A DNA stretch of 64,000 nucleotides from Bemisia tabaci (taxonomy: Eukaryota > Arthropoda > Insecta > Hemiptera > Aleyrodidae): contig NC_092794.1 of assembly GCF_918797505.1 (NCBI RefSeq), positions 70,779,345-70,843,344 of the forward strand. Reading direction: 5' to 3'. The translations under genes were made by a program, and so were the position numbers. Below the pieces are notes generated by a model. It worked only from the letters and a program-made list of their open reading frames with translations, did no database searches and was not told where the DNA came from. Below, one piece after another: positions 12,066 to 22,345 of this stretch; position 1 is the first letter of the stretch, and every line of letters starts with the position of its first letter.

Positions 12066-12777
12066 ACTTACAACATCTCCATTAGGAGAATCAGAATTCC
12101 GATCTACGTAAGGCATGCCTCATTTTATTATTTTCCTGCGACATTAATGCTCCGCGACAGGGCGGTCCGAACCGAATTTCGTGAAAATTTTAAACGACGA
12201 CGCTGCTCGTGATCCCACAGAGCAATAAAACGGGACCGGAAATCGTGGAATATCGGAATGCAGATACGTGTTTTCCGGCTCAAGTCATGGAAATGAATAA
12301 AGAGGAGTGAGATGCGAGGCCAAGGCGGGAAGGGATTGGGTACTCCGCCGCGGGCCGCGGCTTGCGTCTTCGCGTTTCGCCCACCACCGGTGATGATCCA
12401 GCGAGCCAGCGATGAAGCAACAAGTGGCCATAACCACACTAATTTGGATTTTATTTCACCTCCTGACTCACCTCCTTCCTGCCCGGCTGCTTTTTTCATC
12501 TTGGCACCCCCTCCCTCGCAGCCCCCTCGCAGCCCCCTCGCAGCCCCCGCGGTGAGCTCGAGTCTCCGTCTCATACCTTTGTTTTCCACTTATCCTAACT
12601 AGCTTCATCTTCCCTCTTTTGCCCTCGAGTTTCCGGGTAGCTACCTTCGGCTCTCGCGTCTTTCATTTTCGTGTCAGCGCCCGAGCTATTGTTGCTCGGT
12701 ATTTGAATCTCTAAACGCTGCGCCACCTCACAAGCCTATCTTACCAGCTTCACTGTAAGCTCATCGCTCGCTCCATT
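12066..12777. other. Spacer with GC- and C-rich stretch
   Basis: The part around 12300-12560 is GC-rich. It holds CCGCGGGCCGCGG near 12349 and a triple direct repeat of CCCCCTCGCAG-type units near 12520-12545. The long minus-strand frame over 12128-12589 is compositional (Gly/Arg-rich) and shows no family motif. No gene is supported. Confidence 0.4.
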
Positions 12778-13029
12778 CTGCCGTGCTAAGGAAGAACGCC
12801 GTATTAGCCTTCAGCCGTCGTCATATTTCCCTCGATAAAAACTGAATTTACCGGGGAAATTTGGAATATTTTTCTTCAATTTTTCCACACGATTTATTTC
12901 GCAATTTAAACTATTTCTGAAAATTCCAAGGAAAAATATGCTTAACTTTGCTCTAAAATACGCACGCTTTATCTGGGGAGATTTGGCAACTCTTAAATGT
13001 TCATACGGCGTTCTTCCTTAGCATGGCAG
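12778..13029. mobile_element. Family A MITE, full length (A2)
   Basis: The left end CTGCCGTGCTAAGGAAGAAC and right end GTTCTTCCTTAGCATGGCAG are inverted repeats that extend through the GCCGTAT and GGCAACTCTTAAATGTTCAT blocks. The 4-bp direct repeat CATT lies on both sides. The interior is AT-rich and non-coding. It is 252 bp long against 243 bp for A1, with scattered substitutions. Confidence 0.88.
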
Positions 13030-13837
13030 CATTTGGTTCTTACGCGTTTTATGAACCGGCTATCTTCTAAAATGACTGACAATTAGATAATTAGCTCAAA
13101 AAGTATAGAGTAAATAACATTCAAATTAGAAACTTGCCTTAAGTTAATTTTTTTAATTTTCTTAATATGATTTGATATAATACAATTTTTTTGCTAACAT
13201 CCCTTAGAGGCTCTGTCAATTGCCAAAAAAAATTAAATTATTCAAAATTAAAGGCTTGAGGGATCAATGAGTATCCAAGGATGTTGAGAACAGTATGCCT
13301 CCATCGGATAAGCGAGAGTTGAAGATCTGTCAGGGTTTTAACAACAGCCTCTTAAAAACCGTAAGCTCACTCAAAATTAAAACATTTCCAAAATAATTAA
13401 ACTCAACGAAAATCTTAATTCAAAGAATGCTACAACAAACTACAGTCGCAATTTTAGTGCAACTCTAGAATATCCAGAGAAAATCACGCGTTAGAGACTG
13501 ACTGAGATGACGCACACAACTATTTCCGTGGAGACTCAAACGAAAGGTAAGAAAAGTAAGCGACTCCGCTTGACGCATAGCTCGTTTCTCGCAAACAGCA
13601 AAAATGGTTGTACAAAGCAAACGCAAAAAGCAAGAGTAACTCACATGAAAGAGTCACATGCGCAAGATTCAAGAAGGTCAGCTGAAGTATTTACCTGTAA
13701 CAGAAAAAAGAGGAAAACATAAAATGAATTCTTCGGATAAAGGCTTTACTTTTATTCTGCTTCAAAATTCAGCAGGGATTTTTCGTCAGTATGACCATTC
13801 AGCGTGCGGTGACATCCCCCATCTCTAATTCTACGTA
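13030..13837. other. AT-rich unique spacer
   Basis: Strongly AT-rich DNA with no recognised feature. A Lys/Thr-rich open frame at 13507-13722 shows no known motif and no convincing splice context. Confidence 0.4.
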
Positions 13838-14036
13838 GTGATTATTGAATTTTATAGACAAAGCAATAGATAAATGGGACAAAGGGAACATCAAACGATT
13901 CTAATGGCTAAAATAGATGGTTGATATAGTCAAAGGGGGAAAATGATGGACTAACTATAAAGTCCCTCATTGATTGCCGGCAGTTAATCTATTACTTATT
14001 CCTTGGTGCATTGCAACCACCCGCTTCCACTAGCAG
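13838..14036. mobile_element. Family E MITE, right-truncated copy (E2)
   Basis: The left arm (GTGATTATTGAATTTTATAG, ACAAAG) and most of the interior (AAAATGATGGACTAACTA, TTGCAACCACCCGCTTCCAC) are present. The sequence then stops where copy E3 begins. The last 70 bases of a complete E element are missing. This is best explained by insertion of, or recombination with, the neighbouring E copy. Confidence 0.75.
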
Positions 14037-14188
14037 CAGGCTGATTATTGCAATTGATAGATAAAGCGATAGACAAAGAAGACATACGGAGTATGGAGTG
14101 ACCCTATTGGTTGAAATGGGTGATTCCGTACACTGAAGGAGAGAATGATGGACTAACTGTTGAGTCCCTCGTGAGTTGCCATTAGTTA

Positions 14189-14198
14189 CACTGGGGGG

Positions 14199-14241
<43 letters not shown>

Positions 14242-14455
14242 ATTGGATCTAGAGTCCGGCAGACTCTTGGAAAGATTGCCAAGAAAAAGTACTCTTGATT
14301 CAATCGGATTTTTGCTTGAATCAAAGTGAAATCCGCTTAAATTAAGAGGCTTGGTTCTTGATCTAAGCTGGATTCTGATTGAATCAAGGGTACTTTTTCT
14401 TGTCGATGTTTTTAAGAGTCTGGACTCCAGATCCTATGTGTTTTTTACCCCAGTG
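14189..14455. mobile_element. CACTG-ended MITE, family F (F1), nested in E3
   Basis: The ends are CACTGGGG and CCCCAGTG. Inverted arms carry CATTGGATCTAGAGTCC, GACTCTTG, AGTACTCTTGATTCAATCGG and their inverses. A poly-A run of about 43 bases (about 14199-14240) sits just inside the left end. The flanking dinucleotide TA is duplicated. CACTG termini with 2-bp TSDs are typical of CACTA/EnSpm-like elements. That class is an inference, and no transposase is present. Confidence 0.82.
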
Positions 14456-14509
14456 TAGTCTATTACCTACCTTTTTTGTAAGTATATTGCAACCACCCGA
14501 TTCCACCAA

Positions 14510-14722
14510 CAGGATCCCTCCATACCTGTTTTGTCTACTTTGTCTATAACTTCATCTATATCAATTTCAATAATCGGCCCACAGGATCGCGCTACATTTT
14601 CACCGTGTCCTTTGTCTATAGCTTTGTCTATCAATTCTAATGATCGGTCGGCAGGATCGCAACATTGTCGCTGTGTCTTCTTCGTCTATGGCCTTGTCTA
14701 TAGATTTCAATGATGAGTCCGT
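14510..14722. repeat. Three tandem copies of the E-element right terminus
   Basis: Units begin at CAGGATC near 14510, 14582 and 14652, with periods of 72 and 70 bp. Each runs through a TTTGTCTA(T)AGC-type block and a TATCAATTTCAAT/TAGATTTCAATGAT block to a CGGCC/CGGTCGG/GTCCG end. Other E copies have one such terminus. The units have diverged from each other, so the amplification is not recent. Confidence 0.8.
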
Positions 14723-14732
14723 TGGGTCCCGG

Positions 14733-15200
14733 GCCTCGCGCGGAAGTGTGGTCGAGGAGGAGGTTTCGTGCGCCCACAAGCCCGATCCCGAAATCTACTC
14801 TCATAGCGGTTTGATTCCGCCGTGAAACGCCCACCTCCTCTCGAGCCGTGACACCTGCCTTTTATGATATTTTGATCGCCCGCTTCCTATTCCTTGTCCC
14901 GTCGCCCGTCTCAATTCCTTCCGACACCTGACTCGAACTTGGCTCCCCCTTCCGCGTCTTTCTTGTCGCTTCGTTACCCCCCCCCCCCCCCCCCATTCCT
15001 CAGTCCCTCAGTCCACTTAAACCCTTAATATTAGAGGGATTTCGTTAAAAACTCCCGCTTGGCCGCTCGCTGTTTTTTCCAACTTAACAGGACCTAATTT
15101 TGTAACGCATGCTCCTCTTCTCGAATGATATAGCGATGGCTAAAGAACGAAATCATGTTACTCCATTACGGTTTACAGGCAAATCCAGACACTTCGAACA
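14733..15200. other. Spacer with C-run
   Basis: No gene was recognised. A C-run lies at about 14979-14994 within pyrimidine-rich DNA. Confidence 0.4.
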
Positions 15201-15475
15201 CCGAGCCGATTATTGAAACTTATAGACAAAGCTATAGACAAAGACGACAAAAGGGATTTGGAGGGATCCTATTGGTGGAAGCGGGTGGTGGCAATGGATA
15301 TAGGAGGTAGGTAATGGACTAACTAACGGCACACCACGAGAAACCTGACAGATAGTCCATCATTTTCTTCCTTAGTCTATGAGAACCAACCATGTCAACC
15401 AATAGGATCGCTCTATTCTCCCTATGTCTTCTTTGTTTATAGCTTTGTCTATCAGTTTCAATAATCGGCCCGCAG
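15201..15475. mobile_element. Family E MITE, full length but diverged (E4)
   Basis: The left arm CCGATTATTGAAACTTATAG and right arm TATCAGTTTCAATAATCGGC are inverted repeats around the conserved GGATCCTATTGGTGGAAGCG and CCAATAGGATCGCTC blocks. A G-run of about 15 bases directly follows the right end. No TSD can be read because of the G-run. Confidence 0.8.
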
Positions 15476-15489
15476 GGGGGGGGGGGGGA

Positions 15490-16293
15490 GCTCTGAGCCG
15501 AGGGGCTTCTCCGAGGAATTTTCCTTCCAAAAACCTTCTTCGACAGATCTGCTATGCGCGCTGCTCAATTTAACATTTATTTTATCATGATTTGCAGCGC
15601 TGCAGAGTTCTCATTGGACCATATTTTTAATATAAAAAGAAGTCATCACGATTCACGATTATTTTTTCAATTTTTGTGATTTTCTTGCAGATAGATCAGT
15701 ATTCCGTAAAAAGTTCGAGAAACGAAATTGGCTTGTCTGTGTGAATTAAAAATAATGGAAGCACAAATTCAAAAATATGCTTTTTTGTGGATGGTATTGG
15801 TTAAATCAAACTTTTGACTTGACTATTGAAGCCGTGGCGTTCTCCTTTTCATATAAATGTATAATGAAAAAAGCAACTTTGATTCGTCATAATTATTGCT
15901 CCATTTGAACTCTAGTATTTTGCACGCGTTTCAAATAACCCGATTGAGGTTTGAAAATGTAAGAGAGAGAACATATAGGTGTATCGGAATAATCTGCAAA
16001 CTAGTTTTTCCTCCGATTCATGAGTTTATGTAAGACCAGGAAGTCTGCACTGAAGATATTATTGGAATAATTTTTCATATTTTCTCGGTCAACCGATCGG
16101 AAAAGTGGTGGTGACTTTCAAACAGGTTCTCGAAGTTCCAATACCAGATTGAGGGGTAATTTAATTTTTATAAATTGTGTGCACTTTCGAAAAAACGCGC
16201 AAGTTGAAACTAATAAATTGAAGATTTCCGAAAAGCATATCCATATGGTAAGCTGGTTAAAGCATTTACCATTCAAGAATTGGTATACGCATA
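15490..16293. other. AT-rich unique spacer
   Basis: No feature was recognised. The sequence is AT-rich with short, unsupported open frames. Confidence 0.4.
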
Positions 16294-16547
16294 CTGTCTT
16301 GCTAAGGGAGAACACTGTATGAGCCATCAGAGGTTGCCACATTCCCTTTGGAAAATCACGAATTTTCAGGAAAATTTGCGACAATCTCACTTTCAATTTT
16401 CCTGAGTGTTTCGCTTGTAATTTGATTTGAAAAGCTGGAAAATTTCAAGGAAAAATATTTATAATTTTTTCAAAAATACACATTTTCTGATAGGTACTTT
16501 GGCAACGTCTGAAGGCTCATATTCCGCTTTTCCTTAGCACGACACAG
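16294..16547. mobile_element. Family A MITE, diverged full-length copy (A3)
   Basis: The left end CTGTCTTGCTAAGGGAGAAC and right end TTCCTTAGCACGACACAG keep the family termini with several changes. The inner arm GAGCCATCAGAGGTTGCCA and the returning GGCAACGTCTGAAGGCTCAT are also kept. The TSD is not clear. This is one of the older copies. Confidence 0.8.
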
Positions 16548-17036
16548 TACAACTAGAAACGCCTTCCTAGCTGGTACCTCTCTAGTCGAGCCTGCGCTTG
16601 TTTTTCAGAATTTTATAGCGTTACAAGTGTTGTCAGCTGGTGGTGAAATGTCGTTGTTTTTTTTCTACCCATTGAAAAAAGGCGGAGCGATTGCATGTAA
16701 GGCGGCAACCCCGAACCTATGCATGAGAGGAAATGAGTAATTTACGACAAAGAAAATCGGCGCAAAAATCAAGATGGACGGAGCGGAAACGGGCATGCTC
16801 AGACATCGGAGCGGAAGACGATGAATGAATGAGGCGCATGAAAAAGGAATAATTAAATACGCGAGGGCGTTATCCAAAGTTAATCAGAGCGACGTTGCCC
16901 AGTCTCATATAAATGAGTTTTACCGTCATGTTTCATACGGAGAGATCGAGAATTTTTCTAAAATTGGCAACTCTTGGTTTATGTAAATACACGCAGTATT
17001 GCCCAACCGTCAGGAAAAGCTTAGATAGATTATAAC
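16548..17036. other. Unique spacer
   Basis: No gene, RNA or repeat was recognised. Confidence 0.4.
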
Positions 17037-17309
17037 CAGCATGATTGTTGAAATTGATAGACCAAGCGATGGACGAAGAAGACATAAGGAGTATGGAGCG
17101 ATCCTATTAGTTAATTTGGGTGGTTTTTATAGACTAAGGGGGTAAACTATGGACTAAATAAAGGGCCTCTCTCTCGTGAGTTGCCGTTAGTTAGTCTATT
17201 ACCTACTTCTTTGTCCATTGAAACCAAACGCTTCCACCAATAGGATCTATCTATATCCTTTTTGTCCTCTTATCTATGGATTTGTCTATCAATTTCAACA
17301 ATCAAGCTG
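17037..17309. mobile_element. Family E MITE, full length (E5)
   Basis: The left arm CAGCATGATTGTTGAAATTG and right arm CAATTTCAACAATCAAGCTG are inverted repeats with matching subterminal GATAGAC/GTCTATC blocks. The central block GAGTTGCCGTTAGTTAGTCT is intact. The flanks ATTATAAC and GTTATAAT are complementary, so the inverted repeat extends past the usual end. That suggests either a palindromic target site or longer original termini. Confidence 0.85.
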
Positions 17310-17430
17310 GTTATAATGTACCGTTGACTCTAAACGACAAGAAACTGATTATTCGTCGGAAATTTTCTTCAGTTCCCAAAAAATATAAATACTACGCGCA
17401 AAACAAAATAACATACTGGGGACCGAAAGA

Positions 17431-17563
17431 TGGACTTCAAGTTTTCGGATACACAATCCGAAAACATGAAGTCCAGCTGCCGAAGTTCGGATCCCACATT
17501 TGAAGTTCGGTTGTTTCCATAGAAGTTTCAATCGATCTTCATGTGTGATTCGAACTTCGGCAG
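17431..17563. repeat. Pair of adjacent strong hairpins
   Basis: The first hairpin, about 17431-17475, has TGGACTTCAAGTTTTCGGAT pairing with ATCCGAAAACATGAAGTCCA around a CACA loop, with one mismatch in about 20 bp. The second, about 17478-17563, has CTGCCGAAGTTCGGATCCCA pairing with TGTGATTCGAACTTCGGCAG. A shorter third palindrome, CCCGAACTTCGGG, follows at about 17618. All share a GAAGTTCGG-type core. No other copy was found in the window, so the origin is unknown. Confidence 0.75.
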
Positions 17564-17639
17564 TTGATCCTCAAATTTCCGACGTACGAGCTAAAATAAT
17601 TCAGAGATCTACATGACCCGAACTTCGGGTCTCACGCAC

Positions 17640-18772
17640 GAAGTTTTTGTCTCTCTGCAATAGAATCCCATTTCACCATAGCTCAAAAAGAGTTTATTCG
17701 CTAACGTTGGCGCACTGATGGAATAATCCTTTTAGCCACGAATGTAGTGATTAGAGTGCACAATTAAAGACATTAAAATATGCCGCTTTTTGGGGTTTAC
17801 ACTCGTGAACAGCACTTAAAACTCGTGACAGCATTTAAAATGAAGATGTGACAACATTGGCGTGAATAAAGCGGAAGTATAGTCTCCGGAATCTTCGCGG
17901 TGGAAATCAAGTTTATACAACGGACATCCCGTAAAACGGAGGTTGACTGGATGCGCTGATAGGGAGTGTTTCGGTAAACAGGTGAGGTAATTGAGCAAAA
18001 CAAAAACCCGGAGGATGAATGCATATGCATAATAAAAATGCTGAAAAGTGATCAGGAGCCATTGAAACATAGCGTGACTCACCTTTCCGCTTTTTTGACA
18101 GCCCCTGAGCCCCTCTCCCTGCTGGTTTGATCATTTGAAATAAGGCCGCAGAAAGCACTCGTATCCTAGAATATGTTCAATTCAATTGGGGAGGTTGCAG
18201 CAATCAAATGCTTTAATTTTGCAACTTGGTGAGGCTAGGTAGGCTGGTGAGATTATCCTGTGCATGCTTATGATATTTTTACTCAAGCTTCAGTGGAATT
18301 TACAATCAAACTATTCGCCGGAATTTTCAGAATGAGGTTCACTTTTATTTTTGCGGGGATTTAAGTGACCCCGGCCACTATATCGACCCCCTGAACTATG
18401 AAAATATCTGATACAAAGCCCTTAAAAAAGGTGTATTTTAACAGATTTAGTTATTTTGTCCTATCTCTTCCAATAATTAATTGTCCAATTTAGAAACCGA
18501 GGATATTTTTATGCTCAGCTCTCTTCGTAGTTTCATTTTGACTAAGAAATTCAACCAAATGAGACCCCTGAAAATTCTGTGAAGCAGGCAAAAAGGTGAC
18601 TCCGCCACAGTCATAGTCCAGCCAACACGAACAAGAACATGAAAAGCTGCGCTTTGAAAGAGGGCGTGACTGACGGAGGGTAGGTTAAGATCCGAGGAGC
18701 ATAGTAAGGACACAGAAGGTGCAATAGCTTTCATGTTATCAGTGTTGTTTGGAAATCGTGCGGCCGGGCGTG
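17640..18772. other. Unique spacer
   Basis: No supported gene was found. Overlapping minus-strand frames over 17797-18158 and a 150-codon minus-strand frame at 18477-18929 (which runs into palindrome B2) show no recognised motif. Confidence 0.4.
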
Positions 18773-18931
18773 CAGTGGCGAGGCGTGAATGATCGATTAT
18801 CGATAGTTTCCCATTTAAAGCTAGAGTAAAGGATCGATTATTAAGGTGTTCGTGGCGAACACCCTGTTCATCGATCTTTTTCCATACGTTTAAATGGCAG
18901 ATCGATCGATACATCGCAAAGCACGCCACCG
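18773..18931. mobile_element. hAT-type palindromic MITE, family B (B2)
   Basis: The copy starts CAGTGGCGAGGCGTGAATGA and ends AAGCACGCCACCG. It has the ATCGAT-containing arms and the central GTGTTCGTGGCGAACACCC hairpin of the family. The flanks CGGGCGTG and AGGCCGTG match at six of eight positions, consistent with a decayed 8-bp TSD. A family M copy begins 55 bp downstream. Confidence 0.85.
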
Positions 18932-18986
18932 AGGCCGTGAAGTCGGAGAGGGTTAATGGCGTGGCCGCGGCGACGTCGGCGGCGCC

Positions 18987-19221
18987 GCACAGTGGATCGA
19001 GTCAGTTAGAGAGGTCGAACACGAAATTTTTGACTGAAACTGCGAATTTTTACGTTTATTTCGTCACATTTTAAATTTCAAGAGGTGATTCTAATAGGAA
19101 ATTTCGCGAGGAAACCAATGGAACCACTTTTAGGACCTCAAAATTGCGTGTAAAAGGAGTTGTGAGCGTTTAAAGTTTCCAAATTTTGTCCGACCTCTCC
19201 TATTGACTCGAGCCACTGTGC
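18987..19221. mobile_element. Family M inverted-repeat element (M1)
   Basis: The termini are GCACAGTGGATCGAGTCA and the inverse, TTGACTCGAGCCACTGTGC. The interior has AGAGAGGTCGAACACGAAAT, a CACATTTTAAATTTCAAGAG block and CAAATTTTGTCCGACCTCTC. The GAGAGGTCG/CGACCTCTC parts pair near the ends. A copy of nearly the same length lies at 50353-50588, also just downstream of a family B element. No clear TSD is visible, so the superfamily is unknown. Confidence 0.8.
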
Positions 19222-19599
19222 AACGGTCGGGTCGTGAGCGGCGGGTTAATGACTGCGGCGGCGTGGATGGAACTTGAGCGAGCGGAATCGGTAAAAGGTA
19301 AGTGTGAAGAAAGGAAGAAAAAAACGACCATCATCCGTGATGCAATAGTGTTGAAGGTTCCACCGATAATAAAAACGACTACTTTCCGGCGTTGCCGCGG
19401 TGGAGCCGCTCGAACTGACCTATATACCCTCGCCGGAATTGCGCTGGTCCTTCGTTGCAGAATGCATATGCCGGGAAATTGTAAATCATGTATGGCTACC
19501 TGAATTTCCTTTAAAAAAATAACGAAGTGTACCACCCTCAAGTCACCTTCCGGCCAAAGTATACTCTCATAAGAGTATACCTCCTACCAAAGTATACCT

Positions 19600-19661
19600 C
19601 CATGCATAGCGCGACTCACGTCTTAATGCACATAGTTCCGTTTGACAAAAATACGTTCATT
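19600..19661. mobile_element. Family C MITE, right-half fragment (C2)
   Basis: Only the right half is present: ACTCACGTCTTAATGCACAT, AGTTCCGTTTGACAAAAATA and CGTTC. A small palindrome, GTATACTCT-CAT-AAGAGTATAC, lies 20-40 bp to its left at about 19559-19580, where the left arm is missing. Confidence 0.6.
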
Positions 19662-19772
19662 ACGTTCAATAAAGCGGCCTGTAGCTCTCCTTTTCTGCAG
19701 GTCTTTCTCCCCGTGAGATCACCCAGGTTCTCGATTATGCTTATTTTTTCTCTGAGCATATTTTTCTTTCAG

Positions 19773-20051
19773 AATAGAAACACAAGCAGTGAACTCCAAC
19801 ACAATGTGTTGATAAGGCGCGTCATTAACTCGCACATATCAACCCCTTTAGTTTTCATTTACAGAGATTTCAAAAAAGGCAAGCAGCACAACAAGAGAAT
19901 TCACGATCCAACACTGCAAGGTCAGCGACGCACCTTCACGAGACCGTGTATTGTGAATCTAGAAAGCTATTCGAACAAATTTAAGTTTTTTGATCTGCCT
20001 CAAGCAAAATCTTTTCAGATTCTTGAAGAAAAGTGCTACGGAAAAATTTAA
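19773..20051 (+). CDS. Possible 3'-terminal exon, function unknown
   Basis: A frame of about 92 codons is open from a strong splice-acceptor-like site (TATTTTTCTTTCAG ending at 19772) to a TAA at 20049-20051. The open frame extends upstream to about 19527, but that part crosses a C-family fragment and is unlikely to be coding. The peptide is basic and shows no domain I recognise, such as the stretch STPLVFIYRDFKKGKQHNKR. No upstream exon was identified. The acceptor and the length are the only support, so it may be a chance frame or a repeat remnant. Confidence 0.22.
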   Translation, partial: NRNTSSELQHNVLIRRVINSHISTPLVFIYRDFKKGKQHNKRIHDPTLQGQRRTFTRPCIVNLESYSNKFKFFDLPQAKSFQILEEKCYGKI

Positions 20052-20141
20052 GCGAAGAAAGGAAAAATTCTGTCGAACTCCTAGAAGATAAAGTCGATTT
20101 AAAGGTATTTTGGGGCTAAAATACCCAAATCACCGGTATTA

Positions 20142-20846
20142 TAAATCCCGTTATATTGTTTTTATATTGTGTTTATAAATCCCGTTTTCATGCAAAGAAG
20201 CTCAACCATGTCCATGCTTTATTCATTCATGAATTGAAAGTAAGCAATCCACATCCCGAAAATCTACCGATTTGCCGTAAAAAATCGCAGAAACTTGATA
20301 TACCAGGTCGATGTACCCACTCTTTGAATTTACCAATCAATTTAGTGAGTGCACGTATGTGAAAGTCAAAATGCTATAGTCATTTTGGGTGCATTCATTT
20401 TTCATGAAACAATTGTAAGTAATTTCAATCCCGAAAAACCATAAATTTTCCGTATAAAATTAAAAAAATCAAAATATGTCGACTCCCTGCCGTGAAAATT
20501 AAATTCTACGTGTGAAAATACTTATGTATCGATATGCTGAACAGAATGCCCGCCTCTCCTCGTAATTTACAAACCGTTCCTATACTCATCTCAAAATTTT
20601 TCTCAGAGCTTTGTGTTATTATCAGCTTCCATTTAAACCCCGGTTTGATGGCCGAATCGGCTGCCCAAAAAGCAAGCCATTTTTGAAGGGCTCTATGAGA
20701 AATTCGTGATATTATCAGCTCTCAGGAAATCACCCCATGGGTAAAATTGCTGGTATAAATTTTCGAGTGCTTAAAATAATCGTATTCAAGAAACTAAGGC
20801 ATTAAACTATGGAGTCAATTTCGTTTTAATAATATAACGGGATTTA
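20142..20846. repeat. Region bounded by perfect 16-bp inverted repeats
   Basis: TAAATCCCGTTATATT at 20142-20157 is exactly inverted as AATATAACGGGATTTA at 20831-20846. The 705-bp AT-rich interior has no transposase frame. The flanks do not show a clear TSD. It could be a non-autonomous DNA element or a coincidence. A perfect 16-bp match at this spacing is unlikely by chance alone in a single pair but less so in AT-rich DNA. Confidence 0.45.
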
Positions 20847-22053
20847 CTTGTCTTCAGGTCAAAACTCATACAAGAAAGCCCCTTGCAAGAGGCTAATTTT
20901 TTGTAATGTCACTCAATTTTTTCTCCTTTTTATAATTGAATTGCTTGTCACATTCTGAGGTCAATCATATTAAATTGTAATTTATACATTTCTTTTTTTC
21001 CCCCTTCATTTTATTTTTTGTTTGGAGAAGTTTTGTTGATTTCTTCGGATTTCGAATACTGTAACTTCTCTTCTATTTGGCCGATTTTTATGAATGAGAC
21101 CTCTTTTAACTCGTGTTTTAACGGAGAGGAAGGAAAAAATTGCTAAAAACTCGCGAAACAATTTTTTTTGAAAATTGGACGAATCCTAGCGTGACGGTGA
21201 AATGGTTAATGAAGCGTAAGTAATTGGGCGAGGGGCTGAGGATCCCGGCCTCGCTTGGCGACCGTCATTAGCTATTGTTCGTCGAGACGCCGACGCAGTG
21301 ATCAGGAGCGTGGGGAAGAGAGGGGTAAGTGGATTCCTGTATGAGCCACGTTTAGCTAATGGTCTAATGAGTCTCGAGGCTCATCACAGATTGCACTTAC
21401 ACAGATTGCACTATCATGAGTGGCGGTAGCCACCACCGGGCAAGTAACCTATCCTCCAACAATTGGCAACACAGCACAGCCCGGTCGAGGCAATGACACC
21501 ATAGTTACACGAACTTGGCTTATTTGGGTTTTTCAGAGCACGGGTACCAACTTTTGAAAAGTATAACCGAGGTTACAGATCTGTCAAAGCAACGTTTTGA
21601 ACAAAACGGAGGAGTTAGATTCTCATTCCGAGAGTGCCGACCTGCTCAGCCATCCTCGAATCAATTCGCTTGATTCTGCTTATATATGCATATTTTAAAT
21701 CAGCGCGCCCCATTCTTAGGCTTTTTTTAAAAAAACCAAGTAACGTAGACTCTTGGTATTCACTGCACATAAACTAGCGACCCCCAGAATGAGAAACAAC
21801 TTTAAATCATAATTATTGATGGATAAATAAACTTTTTACACGCTTTGGAAAATCTCAAAAGTTCGCGGTAGTCACTTTTCGGTAAGGAACTAAGGGACTC
21901 GGTTATTGTATCGAGCAGGGTTCGAAACGATCGCAAAGGCGGTATACTACGTATACGCGCCAATAGTTATCAAGGTATTCAACGTGTATGAGAAAAGAAA
22001 AGAGAAGTCAGAAAGCCTCTCGATCCCCGTTCTCCGATACATTTACAATCCCA
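20847..22053. other. Unique spacer
   Basis: No gene, RNA or repeat was supported. A short palindrome (GTATACTACGTATAC) is near 21940. Confidence 0.4.
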
Positions 22054-22057
22054 AATT

Positions 22058-22179
22058 GGACGTATTTCTGTCAAACAGACCTATGTGCATCATGACGTGA
22101 GCCCCGTTATGCATGTATTCTTATGGGTATCAGGGCTCATGTCTTAATGCACGTAGTTCCGTTTGATAGAAATACGTCC
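22058..22179. mobile_element. Family C MITE, full length (C3)
   Basis: The termini GGACGTATTTCTGTCAAAC and GTTTGATAGAAATACGTCC fold onto each other. The core has TGACGTGAGCCC and GTATCAGGGCTCATGTCTTA. The 4-bp AATT occurs on both sides (22054-22057 and 22180-22183). Copies flanked by non-palindromic repeats (45613-45734) show that the 4 bp are a TSD and not part of the arm. Confidence 0.9.
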
Positions 22180-22193
22180 AATTATTCTTCATG

Positions 22194-22345
22194 CGCAGCA
22201 AAATGGCAAAATTGTTTTTCCTCCATTTAAACCTACGGAAATGTATCGATTCTTATATGAGGCGGTGCTCCGACTAGAATCGATTATTAAACATAGGTTT
22301 AAATGGAGGAAACGCGGTGTTGCCAAATTGCTGGATCTATCTCTG
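22194..22345. mobile_element. Family D MITE, left end eroded (D1)
   Basis: The arms contain CCATTTAAACCTACGGAAAT and its inverse, AACATAGGTTTAAATGG, with ATCGATT on both sides of the loop and the outer blocks ATGGCAAAATTG and TTGCCAAATTGCTGGATCT. The right terminus CTCTG is kept, but the left CAGGGGCGGATC is not. The element starts about 10 bp after C3. The best copy is at 60233-60394. Confidence 0.75.

Larger units (their letters stand above)
14037..14722. mobile_element. Family E MITE with nested F element and amplified right end (E3)
   Basis: The left arm starts CTGATTATTGCAATTGATAG. The element is split in its centre by F1 (14189-14455) and resumes at TAGTCTATTACCTACC. The junction reads TTAGTTA | F1 | TAGTCTATT. 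Removing F1 and one TA restores the uninterrupted centre seen in other E copies (TTAGTTAGTCTATT). The right end is present as three tandem versions (see 14510-14722). Confidence 0.85.

Noticed and set aside
12128..12589. Minus-strand open frame of 153 codons
   Set aside because: Gly/Arg-rich and compositional, next to simple direct repeats. The plus strand is also open.
18477..18929. Minus-strand open frame of 150 codons
   Set aside because: Its start lies inside palindrome B2, and similar peptides appear from other B copies because of the shared palindrome.
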